NCBI GenBank assembly: GCA_010024875.1
Contig: RGFZ01000002.1
Coordinates: forward strand, 1-64,000
Direction of reading: 5' to 3'
From: Oxalobacteraceae bacterium
Lineage (GTDB): Bacteria > Pseudomonadota > Gammaproteobacteria > Burkholderiales > Burkholderiaceae_D
Length of the DNA: 64,000 bases
The translations under genes were made by a program, and so were the position numbers. Position 1 is the stretch's first letter; each line of letters opens with the position of its first letter. The notes under the pieces were generated by a model, which saw only the letters and a list, made by a program, of their open reading frames with translations, did not search any database and was not told the DNA's origin. Below, in pieces: positions 15,774 to 25,126 of the stretch.

Positions 15774-18616
15774 ACTCGCTCAATGATATTGACTATGGCA
15801 CGCCCCGCCGTGAATCGGCAGACACCGTAACGCTGGAAATTGATGGCATTTCGGTGACGGTACCCAAGGGCACGTCAGTGATGCGCGCCAGTACCGAGGC
15901 AGGCATTAATGTGCCGAAGCTGTGTGCGACTGACACATTAGAAGCCTTTGGCTCATGCCGTGTCTGCCTGGTGGAGATCGAAGGTCGCAAGGGTTATCCG
16001 GCATCTTGCACCACACCTGCCGAAAATGGCATGAAGGTGAAGACGCAGACAACGAAACTGGCCGACATACGGCGCGGGATGCTGGAGCTGTATATCTCGG
16101 ATCATCCGCTCGATTGCCTGACTTGTCCGACGAATGGCAATTGCGAGTTGCAGGATGTCGCTGGCTTGGTCGGGTTGCGCGAGGTACGTTACGGCTACAA
16201 AGGAGAGAATCATCTCGAGTTGAAGAAGGATGAATCGAATCCGTATTTCACCTATGACCCGTCAAAGTGCATCGTCTGTAATCGCTGTGTTCGTGCCTGC
16301 GAAGAGACGCAGGGTACTTTCGCGCTGACGATTGATGGCCGCGGTTTTGATTCGCGCGTGGCAGCCGGACAGAATGAAGCTTTCATGGAATCCGAGTGCG
16401 TGTCCTGCGGTGCCTGTGTGCAGGCCTGCCCGACGGCGACGCTGACCGAAAAAACCGTTATACGCATTGGTCAGGCTGAGCACAGCAAGATCACTACCTG
16501 CGCCTATTGCGGCGTGGGCTGTGGATTCAAGGCAGAGATGAAGGGTAGTGAGGTGGTCCGCATGGTGCCGTGGAAGGATGGCAAGGCCAATCATGGCCAT
16601 TCCTGTGTCAAGGGTCGCTTCGCGTGGGGTTATGCGACGCACAAGGACCGTATGCTCAAGCCTATGATCCGTAAAAAGATCACTGATCCCTGGCAGGAAG
16701 TGTCATGGGAAGAGGCGATCAGCTACGCGGCGAGTGAATTCCGCCGCATTCAGCAGCAATCCGGACCTGACAGTATTGGCGGCATTACTTCATCGCGCTG
16801 CACGAATGAAGAAACCTATCTGGTACAAAAACTGGTGCGTGCCGCATTTGGTAACAACAACGTCGATACCTGCGCGCGTGTCTGTCATTCGCCCACAGGC
16901 TATGGCCTGAAGCAGACGCTCGGAGAATCTGCGGGGACTCAGACGTTTGATTCCGTAATGAAGGCGGACGTGATCATGGTGATCGGCGCGAACCCTGTGG
17001 CTGCACATCCAGTATTCGCGTCGCAGATGAAGCGGCGGCTGCGTCAGGGAGCGAAGCTCATCGTTGTTGATCCGCGTACGACTGAGATGGTCAAGGGTGC
17101 TCACTACCAGGCGGACTATCATCTGAAACTGAAGCCAGGCACCAACGTGGCCGTGATCTCCGCGATTGCGCATGTGATCGTCACCGAAGGCTTGGTGAAT
17201 GAAGCCTTCGTCGCCGAGCGCTGCGAGGCACAATCCTTCAGCGACTGGAAGACCTTTGCGTCTCGTCCCGAGAATTCTCCAGAGGCCATGTCTGACATCA
17301 CCGGGGTGCCGGCCGATGTTCTGCGCGGTGCGGCACGTTTATATGCGAAAGGCGGTAATGCGGCGATTTACTACGGGCTTGGCGTGACAGAGCATGCCCA
17401 GGGCTCGACCATGGTGATGGGTATCGCGAACTTGGCGATGGCCACGGGGAATATCGGTCGTGAGGGCGTGGGCGTGAACCCGCTGCGTGGGCAGAACAAT
17501 GTGCAGGGCTCATGCGACATGGGTTCATTCCCGCATGAGCTGCCGGGCTACCGGCATATCTCGGATACAGCGACGCGATCCCAGTTCGAGTCGCGCTGGG
17601 GCGTGAAGCTCAATCCCGAGCCGGGGCTGCGCATACCTAACATGTTCGAGGCTGCGCTCGACGGCAGTTTCAAGGGATTGTATTGCCAGGGCGAGGACAT
17701 TGTGCAATCCGACCCGAATACGCAGCATGTCGCTGAGGCGTTGTCGTCGATGGAATGTATCGTCGTGCAAGACTTGTTCCTGAACGAGACGGCGAAGTAT
17801 GCGCATGTATTTCTTCCGGGTTCATCCTTCCTCGAGAAAGACGGTACTTTTACCAACGCGGAGCGCCGTATCTCTCGCGTACGCAAGGTGATGCCACCCA
17901 AGGCGGGTTATTCCGACTGGGAAGTCACACAGTTGCTGTCGAATGCATTGGGCTATCCGATGAGCTACGCACATCCATCCGAGATCATGGATGAGATCGC
18001 ATCGCTGACTCCGACCTTCCACGGCGTATCTTTTGAAAAAATCGACCGGATGGGTAGCATTCAGTGGCCATGCAATGAGACAGCGCCCGAAGGGACGCCT
18101 ATCATGCACGTCGAGCAGTTCGTGCGTGGCAAAGGCAAATTCGTCATCACAAAATATGTGCCAAGCACCGAGAAAGTCACGCAGCGCTTCCCGCTCATAC
18201 TGACCACAGGCCGCATACTGTCTCAGTACAATGTTGGCGCACAGACTCGGCGCACCGAGAATGTGCAATGGCACAATGAAGACCGGCTGGAGATTCATCC
18301 GCATGATGCCGAGGAGCGTGGCATACGCCAGGATGACTGGGTGGGCATAGAATCTCGCTCTGGACAAACTGTGTTGAGGGCAACCATCACCGAGAATGTG
18401 CAGCCGGGCGTGGTGTATACGACTTTTCATTACCCGGAATCTGGCGCGAATGTCATCACCACAGACAATTCTGACTGGGCGACCAATTGCCCAGAGTACA
18501 AAGTAACGTCGGTGCAGGTGATGCCAGTGACTCAGACTTCCGAATGGCAGCGTGAATACCAGCGCTTCAACCAACAGCAACTCGAACTGGCGAAACTCGA
18601 AATGACTGATAACTGA
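15770..18616 (+). CDS. fdsA: NAD-dependent formate dehydrogenase alpha subunit (molybdopterin)
   Basis: 948 residues, full length. N-terminal [2Fe-2S] ligands Cys52, 63, 66 and 80; a His-ligated [4Fe-4S] (His112, Cys116, 119, 125); two ferredoxin-type clusters (CIVCNRCVRAC, CVSCGACVQAC); a further [4Fe-4S] (CAYCGVGC); then the bis-MGD domain. Cys372 in RVCHSP is the molybdenum ligand, so this is the Cys form, not selenocysteine, followed by the conserved catalytic His. It oxidises formate to CO2. No Tat signal, so it is cytoplasmic. The operon neighbours supply the diaphorase part and the maturation factor. Confidence 0.97.
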   Translation: MNSLNDIDYGTPRRESADTVTLEIDGISVTVPKGTSVMRASTEAGINVPKLCATDTLEAFGSCRVCLVEIEGRKGYPASCTTPAENGMKVKTQTTKLADIRRGMLELYISDHPLDCLTCPTNGNCELQDVAGLVGLREVRYGYKGENHLELKKDESNPYFTYDPSKCIVCNRCVRACEETQGTFALTIDGRGFDSRVAAGQNEAFMESECVSCGACVQACPTATLTEKTVIRIGQAEHSKITTCAYCGVGCGFKAEMKGSEVVRMVPWKDGKANHGHSCVKGRFAWGYATHKDRMLKPMIRKKITDPWQEVSWEEAISYAASEFRRIQQQSGPDSIGGITSSRCTNEETYLVQKLVRAAFGNNNVDTCARVCHSPTGYGLKQTLGESAGTQTFDSVMKADVIMVIGANPVAAHPVFASQMKRRLRQGAKLIVVDPRTTEMVKGAHYQADYHLKLKPGTNVAVISAIAHVIVTEGLVNEAFVAERCEAQSFSDWKTFASRPENSPEAMSDITGVPADVLRGAARLYAKGGNAAIYYGLGVTEHAQGSTMVMGIANLAMATGNIGREGVGVNPLRGQNNVQGSCDMGSFPHELPGYRHISDTATRSQFESRWGVKLNPEPGLRIPNMFEAALDGSFKGLYCQGEDIVQSDPNTQHVAEALSSMECIVVQDLFLNETAKYAHVFLPGSSFLEKDGTFTNAERRISRVRKVMPPKAGYSDWEVTQLLSNALGYPMSYAHPSEIMDEIASLTPTFHGVSFEKIDRMGSIQWPCNETAPEGTPIMHVEQFVRGKGKFVITKYVPSTEKVTQRFPLILTTGRILSQYNVGAQTRRTENVQWHNEDRLEIHPHDAEERGIRQDDWVGIESRSGQTVLRATITENVQPGVVYTTFHYPESGANVITTDNSDWATNCPEYKVTSVQVMPVTQTSEWQREYQRFNQQQLELAKLEMTDN

Positions 18617-18629
18617 ATCTTTCGGTCGA

Positions 18630-19466
18630 ATGGAGCATCAGGACCAGAAATCTGTATTGGGGGGCGGCTCTCAGACTCTGAAAGCGGTCGATGTGTTGCG
18701 TCTCCGGCATGGTGTCTCTGAGCGTTCACAGGATGTGGTTGCAGTTGAGGTGCCAGTCGCCCTTGAGTACAACGGTATATCTCATGCGGTGATGCTCGCT
18801 TCGCCCGGTGATCTAGAAGATTTCGCGCTGGGTTTCTCGCTGTCCGAAGGCATTATCGCCCATGCCTCCGAGATGTATGAGTGCGAAGCCGAGATCACCC
18901 CGGAAGGCTGGCACGTTCGTATTCGCATTGCCGCTGAACGCTTCGCGGGCTTGAAAGAGCGCCGACGTAGCTTGGCCGGCCGGACCGGCTGCGGTTTGTG
19001 TGGCACGGAGTCGCTGTCCCAGGTGACGCGTTGTGTGGCGCCTGTCACTCACCGTCATCGATTCGATGGCATGCACCTGCTCGGTGGCATGTCAGCGATG
19101 CAGACCCTACAGCTCATGCAGCAGCAGAGCGGTGCCACTCATGCGGCTGGATGGATGAATGCAATGGGAGGAATCGACTTTGTGCGAGAGGATGTCGGTC
19201 GTCACAATGCGCTCGACAAACTGATTGGTGCGATGGCGGTTGCGGGCAAGGATTTCACGACAGGCGCCTTGCTGATCACGAGCCGAGCCAGCTACGAGAT
19301 GGTGCAGAAGGCAGCCGTCATGAATGTGGGACTCATTGCGGCGATCTCTGCGCCGACTAGTTTTGCAGTTCAGCTGGCCGAGTCCACTGGAGTCACGCTG
19401 GCTGGTTTCATGCGTGATCAGAGTTATGTGGTGTATGCCTGTCCTGAACGCCTGAACAATATCTGA
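18630..19466 (+). CDS. fdhD: Formate dehydrogenase accessory sulfurtransferase FdhD
   Basis: 278 residues, 13 bases after fdsA; called fdsC in some fds operons. It transfers sulfur from a cysteine desulfurase to the molybdenum cofactor before insertion into FdsA. The CxxC pair Cys121/Cys124 (GCGLCG) is the known sulfur relay. The conserved EDVGRHNALDK and the SRASYEM region (cofactor binding) are present. Its position inside the operon fits a dedicated role. Confidence 0.95.
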   Translation: MEHQDQKSVLGGGSQTLKAVDVLRLRHGVSERSQDVVAVEVPVALEYNGISHAVMLASPGDLEDFALGFSLSEGIIAHASEMYECEAEITPEGWHVRIRIAAERFAGLKERRRSLAGRTGCGLCGTESLSQVTRCVAPVTHRHRFDGMHLLGGMSAMQTLQLMQQQSGATHAAGWMNAMGGIDFVREDVGRHNALDKLIGAMAVAGKDFTTGALLITSRASYEMVQKAAVMNVGLIAAISAPTSFAVQLAESTGVTLAGFMRDQSYVVYACPERLNNI

Positions 19467-19492
19467 ACAGCACGTAATCGACGGAGTTAGCG

Positions 19493-19720
19493 ATGGATGT
19501 CAACAACCTGATCACAATGGCGAACCAAATTGGTACTTTTTTCGATAGCATGCCGGATCGTCAACAGGCAGTGCAGGATATCGCCGAGCACATACGTCGA
19601 TTCTGGGATCCTCGCATGCGACGAGCTATACTCGACAGCCTTGACCAGCATAATGACGAAGGATTGTCGGATATTGTCCGCGAAGCCTTGTCCACGCATC
19701 GGCAAATCCTGGCTTGCTGA
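19493..19720 (+). CDS. fdsD: Formate dehydrogenase delta subunit
   Basis: 75 residues, 26 bases after fdhD. It matches the short FdsD family: a helical protein with the pattern MANQIGTFFDSMPDR, then HIRRFWDPRMR. FdsD is found only with this class of formate dehydrogenase and helps assembly or stability of the complex. It is the last gene of the operon. No clear terminator follows before the next gene at 19834, so read-through is possible. Confidence 0.92.
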   Translation: MDVNNLITMANQIGTFFDSMPDRQQAVQDIAEHIRRFWDPRMRRAILDSLDQHNDEGLSDIVREALSTHRQILAC

Positions 19721-19833
19721 TCTGATCGACAATTGTCGGGAGACACCTCCGGCGGGGTATTCGGGGCAGGGACGGAAGAGCGCTCATCCTTCGCCAGTAA
19801 ATTATTTTAAATATCGCAATTATGGAGGCGACA

Positions 19834-21048
19834 TTGAACAAGATACCGACGACAGCCATTGCAGCGACAGCAGCTTTCGCGATGGCGGGTCTATTTTCCG
19901 AGGCACAGGCGCAAACCTCAGGTGATGTGGTACGCATTGGCTTCATCACCGACATGTCTGGTGTATATGCTGATGTGGATGGTCCGGCAGGTGCCGACGC
20001 CATCAAGATGGCGATCGCTGACTTTGGGGGCAGCGTGAACGGCAAAAAGATCGAGTTCATCTCTGCCGACCACCAGAATAAGGCTGATATCGCCGCTAGC
20101 AAGGCTCGTGAGTGGTTTGACCAGCAAGGACTGGACATGCTGGTGGGTGGATCGAATTCTGCGACCGCGCTCGCGATGGCCAAGGTAGCTGCTGAAAAAA
20201 AGAAACCTTTTATTGCGATTGGCCCAGGTACCTCGCGCCTGACCAATGAAGAATGCACGCCGTATACCGTTCACTACGCCTATGACACGGTCGCGCTGGC
20301 TCGGGGTACCAGCACTGCGCTAGTCAAGCAAGGCTACAAGGATTGGTTTTTCCTGACAGCCGATTATGTATTTGGTCAGTCGCTGGAAAAAGATGCGAGC
20401 GATGTGATCAAGTCCAGTGGTGGCAAGGTGGTGGGCGCGGTTCGTCATCCGCTAGCCACCTCGGATTTTTCATCCTTCCTGCTGCAGGCACAGACCTCGA
20501 AGGCTCAGGTCTTGGGGCTGGCGAATGCGGGCGGCGATACCGTCAACTCGATCAAGGCTGCAGCTGAATTCGGCATTCTGAAGAATATGAAAATGGCCGG
20601 TTTGCTGGTGTTTGTGAATGATATTCATGCGCTGGGTCTGGGAGTCACGCAAGGCATGTATCTGACTGATGGTTGGTACTGGGATCAGAACGACGAAACA
20701 CGCGCTTGGACCAAGCGCTTCATGGCCCGTAACAAAAAAGCGCCTTCAATGGTGCACGCGGCTGACTACTCGGCGACGACTTTTTATCTGAATGCCGTCA
20801 AGGCGGCGGGTACCGATGACGGCGACAAGGTCATGGCGAAAATGAAGTCGACCAAGGTCAATGATTTTTTTGCGAAGAATGGGGTCGTACGTCCAGATGG
20901 TCGGATGGTGCATGACATGTTCTTGATGCAGGTAAAATCACCGGCGGAATCCAAGGGTGAGTGGGATTACTACAAGCAGGTCGCCGTGATCCCGGGTGAA
21001 CAGGCATTCGTGACTAAAGCGGAGACCAAGTGTGCGTTTTGGAAGTAG
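19834..21048 (+). CDS. Periplasmic binding protein of a branched-chain amino-acid-type ABC transporter
   Basis: 404 residues. I choose TTG at 19834 because GGAGG (19824-19828) sits five bases before it; an ATG at 19822 overlaps that site. A signal peptide with an Ala-Gln-Ala end (about 26) is followed by a LivJ-type fold (RIGFITDMSGVYADVDGPAG). The ligand could be an amino acid, amide or aromatic acid; the sequence does not say. No permease or ATPase genes are nearby, so it must work with a transporter elsewhere. It follows fdsD by 113 bases and ends in a strong terminator. Confidence 0.88.
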   Translation: MNKIPTTAIAATAAFAMAGLFSEAQAQTSGDVVRIGFITDMSGVYADVDGPAGADAIKMAIADFGGSVNGKKIEFISADHQNKADIAASKAREWFDQQGLDMLVGGSNSATALAMAKVAAEKKKPFIAIGPGTSRLTNEECTPYTVHYAYDTVALARGTSTALVKQGYKDWFFLTADYVFGQSLEKDASDVIKSSGGKVVGAVRHPLATSDFSSFLLQAQTSKAQVLGLANAGGDTVNSIKAAAEFGILKNMKMAGLLVFVNDIHALGLGVTQGMYLTDGWYWDQNDETRAWTKRFMARNKKAPSMVHAADYSATTFYLNAVKAAGTDDGDKVMAKMKSTKVNDFFAKNGVVRPDGRMVHDMFLMQVKSPAESKGEWDYYKQVAVIPGEQAFVTKAETKCAFWK

Positions 21049-21067
21049 TGCATCATCAGAGAAAAGC

Positions 21068-21097
21068 AACGCGGACTACATAGTCCGCGTTTTTTTT
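21068..21097 (+). terminator. Rho-independent terminator after the ABC binding protein
   Basis: Near-perfect hairpin (ACGCGGAC/GTCCGCGT, loop TACATA) followed by eight T, 20 bases after the stop. The remainder, 21098-21324, shows nothing further. Confidence 0.93.
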
Positions 21098-21324
21098 GCA
21101 ACGCTCGTTCACAAGGGATTTTTAATCAAAGCGTCTTCTGACTAAGCAATCTGGATGGGGTAGCTTGCGCCGGTTGCTCAGCCATCGACCCTATTTGTGC
21201 TGACGCCATTTTGTCGGTGACCTCGCTCGACACGATGTTTAGCACTGATCGCCACTGATTAATCCTTGCGACGCATCAGCGGAGCAGCAAAGATCTGTAG
21301 CATGGAGACGCATGAATACCCAGA

Positions 21325-22059
21325 TCAGATAGTCATACCGCCATCCACTGAGTAGACATTGCCGGTACTGAACGCCGACTCATCAGAGGCCAGAAAAATG
21401 ACGACCGGGGCGATTTCCTCTGCCGTAGCCAGTCGACCCATAGGCTGGCGTGCAATAAAGTTTTTCCTGGCCTCGATGGGATCAGTATGAGCATTGATTC
21501 TGTCCTGCAGCGATGGCGTATCGACAGTGCCCGGGCAAACTGCGTTGCAGCGTATACCTTGGGTTACGTAGTCCGCAGCGATGGCCTTCGTCAGCCCAAT
21601 GACGGCTGCTTTGCTCGCGCCGTATACGAAACGATTTGGCAAGCCGCGTACGCTGGAGGCAATGCTGGCCATGTTGATGACGCTACCTTTTTTATTAGAC
21701 AGCATTTTAGGTAGCGTGGCCTGGATCATCCAGAATTGTGAGCGTACATTCAGATCAAATGCAAAATGCCAATCCTCATCGCTTGCTTCCATCACGGTGC
21801 CTGCGTGAACGAAGCCCGCGCAATTGAATAGCACATCGATGACCGGAATATTTTCGGTAACTGACTGGATTGCGCGCTTGTCCATCACGTCCAGCGCTGC
21901 TGTGTGTATATTGGCGATCCCTTTGAATTTATCCAGTAGCACAGGGTTGACATCCGTAGCCCAGACGGTTGCACCCTCTTTTGCCATCGCAACGGCGCTT
22001 GCGTAACCTATCCCTTGCCCAGCCGCTGTGATCAGCGCGGTCTTTCCGTTCAAACGCAT
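21325..22059 (-). CDS. SDR-family dehydrogenase, BDH2/DHRS6-like
   Basis: 244 residues from the ATG at 22059; the frame is open to 22116 but the fold begins at RLNGKTALIT. NAD site G14-x-G16-x-G18 in TAAGQGIG, NCAG at about 79-82, catalytic Tyr146 and Lys150 (YGASK), then CPGTVDTPS. Asp36 after the second strand (ATDVN) favours NAD over NADP. The sequence is very close in pattern to type-2 3-hydroxybutyrate dehydrogenase and to bacterial sugar-acid dehydrogenases. It shares direction and spacing with a TRAP binding protein and a hydroxyacid dehydrogenase upstream, suggesting uptake and oxidation of an organic acid. Confidence 0.88.
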   Translation of the reverse strand: MRLNGKTALITAAGQGIGYASAVAMAKEGATVWATDVNPVLLDKFKGIANIHTAALDVMDKRAIQSVTENIPVIDVLFNCAGFVHAGTVMEASDEDWHFAFDLNVRSQFWMIQATLPKMLSNKKGSVINMASIASSVRGLPNRFVYGASKAAVIGLTKAIAADYVTQGIRCNAVCPGTVDTPSLQDRINAHTDPIEARKNFIARQPMGRLATAEEIAPVVIFLASDESAFSTGNVYSVDGGMTI

Positions 22060-22134
22060 GTTTTGCCCTTGTTCTTGTCTGCGTTGGCGGCAGGCGATAT
22101 GCGTGCCCGCCGCCATCCGATGTGGCCTCTGCGA

Positions 22135-23229
22135 TCAGGATTTTCCTGAAGATTGCGTTGCGTTAATCAGATAGTTTTGAATCCTTGCCTCGACCACCGA
22201 GTACCACTGGTTCTGCTGGATCTGGAAGCGACGATAGTGGTCATAGATTTTCTTGAATGCCGGATTCTTCTCGGCCTCAGCATCCATAACCTCTCTTGCG
22301 GCCTTCAGACACGCATCCATGACGGGCTGCGGGAAGGCACGCAGTTTGACGCCACGTTTGAGCAGACGTGCCAGTGCTTGCGGATTGCGCACATCGTAAT
22401 TGGCCTGCACGTGCACATTCGCCTCGTAAGAGGCTGCGGTGATCGCTGCCTTGTAAATCGGCGGCAAGCCCTCCCAAAGCTTGGTGCCAATGATAATGGA
22501 GAGGTGTGAACCAGTTTCCCACCATCCAGGGGAGTAGTAATAAGGTGCAACCCGGTCGAAGCCGAGTTTTTCATCGTCATACGGACCAACGAATTCTGCA
22601 GCATCGATCGTCCCTTTCTCAAGCGCGGGATAGATGTCGCCCGGTGCAATTTGCTGCGGTACCACGCCTAGCTTTTGCAGGATGCGTCCGGCAAAGCCGC
22701 CGACACGCATTTTCAGGCCTGACAGGTCTTCAACGCTCTTGATCTCTTTGCGGAACCAGCCACCCATCTGGCCGCCTGTATTCCCGGCAGGGAAATCAAC
22801 GATACCGTACGACTTGAAGAATTCCTGGTAGAGCTCGCGGCCGCCGCCGGCGTCATACCAGGCCATCTGCTGGCGCGAACTGAGACCAAAGGGACCGCAG
22901 GTATGGAAGGTGAATGCGGGATCTTTGCCAAAGTAGAAGTAGAGCGCGGTGTGTCCCATTTCTACCGTGCCGTTTTGCACCGCATCCAGCACCTGAAGAC
23001 CGGGAACCAATTCTCCCGCCGGGAAGGTGCGGATCGTGAATTTGCCGCCGGTCAGCTCGCCGACCCGTTTGGCAAAGAATTCGACGCCGCCATATAACGT
23101 GTCAATCGATTTCGGGAAACTGGATGCTAGGCGCCAGTTCAGGGTGGGCATATCAGCGGCCATCGTGGGTGCGGCGATTGCCGCCGCCGCTGCGCCGCCG
23201 GCGGCCTGGATGAATTTGCGTCTTTCCAT
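22135..23229 (-). CDS. TRAP transporter solute-binding protein (DctP family), orphan
   Basis: 364 residues. The N-terminus ERRKFIQ followed by an Ala-rich stretch is a twin-arginine type signal. The mature part is the DctP fold (LNWRLASSFPKS...FFAKRVGELTGGKF), with the signature PGDIYPALEKGTIDAAEFVGPYDDEKLGF typical of the subgroup once labelled mannitol/chloroaromatic; real ligands in it are usually carboxylates or keto acids. It is clearly a paralogue of the protein at 39286-40368. No DctQ/DctM genes adjoin it. It sits between an SDR and a 3-hydroxyacid dehydrogenase on the same strand. Confidence 0.92.
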   Translation of the reverse strand: MERRKFIQAAGGAAAAAIAAPTMAADMPTLNWRLASSFPKSIDTLYGGVEFFAKRVGELTGGKFTIRTFPAGELVPGLQVLDAVQNGTVEMGHTALYFYFGKDPAFTFHTCGPFGLSSRQQMAWYDAGGGRELYQEFFKSYGIVDFPAGNTGGQMGGWFRKEIKSVEDLSGLKMRVGGFAGRILQKLGVVPQQIAPGDIYPALEKGTIDAAEFVGPYDDEKLGFDRVAPYYYSPGWWETGSHLSIIIGTKLWEGLPPIYKAAITAASYEANVHVQANYDVRNPQALARLLKRGVKLRAFPQPVMDACLKAAREVMDAEAEKNPAFKKIYDHYRRFQIQQNQWYSVVEARIQNYLINATQSSGKS

Positions 23230-23289
23230 GCTTGTCTCCTTTGTTTTTATCGGGGGTATGGAACAACCTGTGAGGGTCTGAGGTGTATT

Positions 23290-24165
23290 TTATTCGAGCA
23301 GGGTCTTCAGCACGGCGGCATCGTCCAGCTCATCGTAACCGCGCGCCAGTGTCGCAGTGAATATGTCCAGCGCATGCCGGGCCATCGGCATATCGACTTT
23401 TGCGGATTCTGCCATGTCCAGCCCCAATGCGACGTCCTTGGTCAAAATGTATGCATAGGCGCGTGGTGCGTAGTCGTCCGTAATTGCACGGGTCAGGCGA
23501 TCTTCCAGCATCATCGATTGCCCGCTCGAGGCGCTCATCAGCGACACCAGTGTGTGTGGATCCAGCCCCATCTTCATACCCAGCGCTACCGCTGATGAAG
23601 AAGCGATCAGGTTCATGCCAGCCACCAGATTGTTGACGAGTTTGTAGCGCGCACCATCACCGATGCGCTCGCCAAGACGGAACAGGCGACTGGAGATGTC
23701 ACTGAGCAGGACCTCGTACCGAGCGATGACCTTTGCATCGCCGGCGAGCATCAGGCTCATTGTGCCATTGCGCGCGCGAACCGGGCCGCCTGATACTGGA
23801 CCGTCGAGGACATCAAAACCCGCCGCTTTCAGCTTCTGGGCAATCGTTTCCGTGTCTTCTGGCGCGATGGTGGGGCATAGCAGTATGGTCTTGCCGGCGC
23901 CACTCGCAGTTACGATGCCGTGATCACCAAACAGTACCTCGGTGGTTTGCTTCGCATTGACGACCATGACAATGATGAAATCCGCCTGCTCGGCGATAGC
24001 CGCAGGGCTGGAACACACGGTGAGTCCACTATGACGGGCAAGGGTCTCGATTTCGGAGCGGATGTCCCGGATGGCGACTTGATAGCCTTTGTCCTGAAGG
24101 TTGAGCGCAATGGCCATACCCATGGAGCCTGCGCCGATGACGCCGATGTTTTTGTTATTGTTCAT
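23290..24165 (-). CDS. 3-hydroxyisobutyrate dehydrogenase-family oxidoreductase
   Basis: 291 residues from the ATG at 24165; the preceding in-frame stretch lacks family features. Rossmann motif G11-x-G13-x-x-G16 (GVIGAGSMG), the substrate loop DGPVSGGP and the catalytic Lys in YKLVNNL. It oxidises or reduces a short 3-hydroxy acid with NAD(P); subfamily features resemble L-threonate/tartronate-semialdehyde enzymes but cannot be fixed by eye. It is the first gene of the minus-strand group with the TRAP binding protein and the SDR, 60 bases upstream of the former. Confidence 0.88.
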   Translation of the reverse strand: MNNNKNIGVIGAGSMGMAIALNLQDKGYQVAIRDIRSEIETLARHSGLTVCSSPAAIAEQADFIIVMVVNAKQTTEVLFGDHGIVTASGAGKTILLCPTIAPEDTETIAQKLKAAGFDVLDGPVSGGPVRARNGTMSLMLAGDAKVIARYEVLLSDISSRLFRLGERIGDGARYKLVNNLVAGMNLIASSSAVALGMKMGLDPHTLVSLMSASSGQSMMLEDRLTRAITDDYAPRAYAYILTKDVALGLDMAESAKVDMPMARHALDIFTATLARGYDELDDAAVLKTLLE

Positions 24166-24349
24166 CGTTATTGTTTTTGTCTTTTTGGGGTGGTGTCTGA
24201 TCGACCGCATTCAGCGGATGATCGGAGTCACGGGTTGCGCGCGGCACAGCGACCGAACCCCGTGGCACCGCAAGTATACGGGTGCCACGGCTGCTTTGGC
24301 CGTAAGCGGCTTGAGAAAAACGAGATTTGCCGGCTGGCCGACGGTGATA

Positions 24350-25048
24350 TCAGCGCCAGGGGTGGTAATGCCGGTGGTGGTGCCCGCCCCAGCCACCGCC
24401 ATAGCCCCACTGAAACGATATGTTGGGCTGTCCGTAGTAGACCGGAGGCGCGTAATACACCGGTGGATAAGCTACCGGATAAGCGGAAGTCACCACGACC
24501 GGCGGGCTGATTACGGTAGAGGAAACGGAGGGAGGGGAGACCACCGCTGCAGGCGCCGCGACAACTGCTGGGGTGATGCGAAGCGGAACATAAGGCCCGG
24601 GATCGTTCGGCAGCTGAATGCTGTACTGCTTGCCAGCATATTCATAGACTACGTTGTAAGCAGTGATCCGGTTCTCATAAGCGAGCTGCTGCGTACAGTG
24701 GTTTACCGTTTGGTAGACCGGGGCAGGCGCAGACTCCGCGCTGTCACCCGCGATGGCGCCGCCGATCACGCCGACGGCCGTGGCCAGCGCGCGGCCCGAT
24801 CCGCCACCAATCTGGCTGCCTATGGCGCCACCAGCGATTGCACCGATCAGTGCGCCCGCCCCTGACTTGGGCGCGGCAGTAATGACCTGGCCTTGGTTGC
24901 AAACTTGTTGCGGCGCAGCGACCTGCGTGACCACAGGCGTGCTGGAAATGACGCGGCCCATTTCCTGAGATTGTGCATGACCAAGCAGGGGAGCAAAAGC
25001 CAGCAGCATCACTGAGTAAATGGGTGTTCGGGGCAAAGGGGCGATCAT
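24350..25048 (-). CDS. Glycine-zipper outer-membrane-type protein
   Basis: 232 residues. A signal peptide (cleaved after GHA, about 25) leads to a glycine-zipper 2TM segment (about 64-102: repeated G-x-x-x-G in GALIGAIAGGAIGSQIGGGSG), then a short Cys-containing domain and a long Pro/Val/Tyr-rich tail ending in a Gly/His cluster (HHHRHYHP). Related 17-kDa antigen/SlyB-type proteins insert in the envelope. The His-rich end might bind metal, unproven. Monocistronic; 24166-24349 upstream of its stop shows nothing. Confidence 0.78.
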   Translation of the reverse strand: MIAPLPRTPIYSVMLLAFAPLLGHAQSQEMGRVISSTPVVTQVAAPQQVCNQGQVITAAPKSGAGALIGAIAGGAIGSQIGGGSGRALATAVGVIGGAIAGDSAESAPAPVYQTVNHCTQQLAYENRITAYNVVYEYAGKQYSIQLPNDPGPYVPLRITPAVVAAPAAVVSPPSVSSTVISPPVVVTSAYPVAYPPVYYAPPVYYGQPNISFQWGYGGGWGGHHHRHYHPWR

Positions 25049-25126
25049 GGCGTCTCCAGGATGTAGGGGGCTTTCAGAGGGCTGTTCGTCCTGGAACCTT
25101 AGGCCGCCGCCTGGAGAGTGTCAGCG

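Noticed and set aside
16870..16890. Selenocysteine in FdsA
   Set aside because: The metal-ligand codon at 16883-16885 is TGT (Cys) and no TGA occurs in frame.
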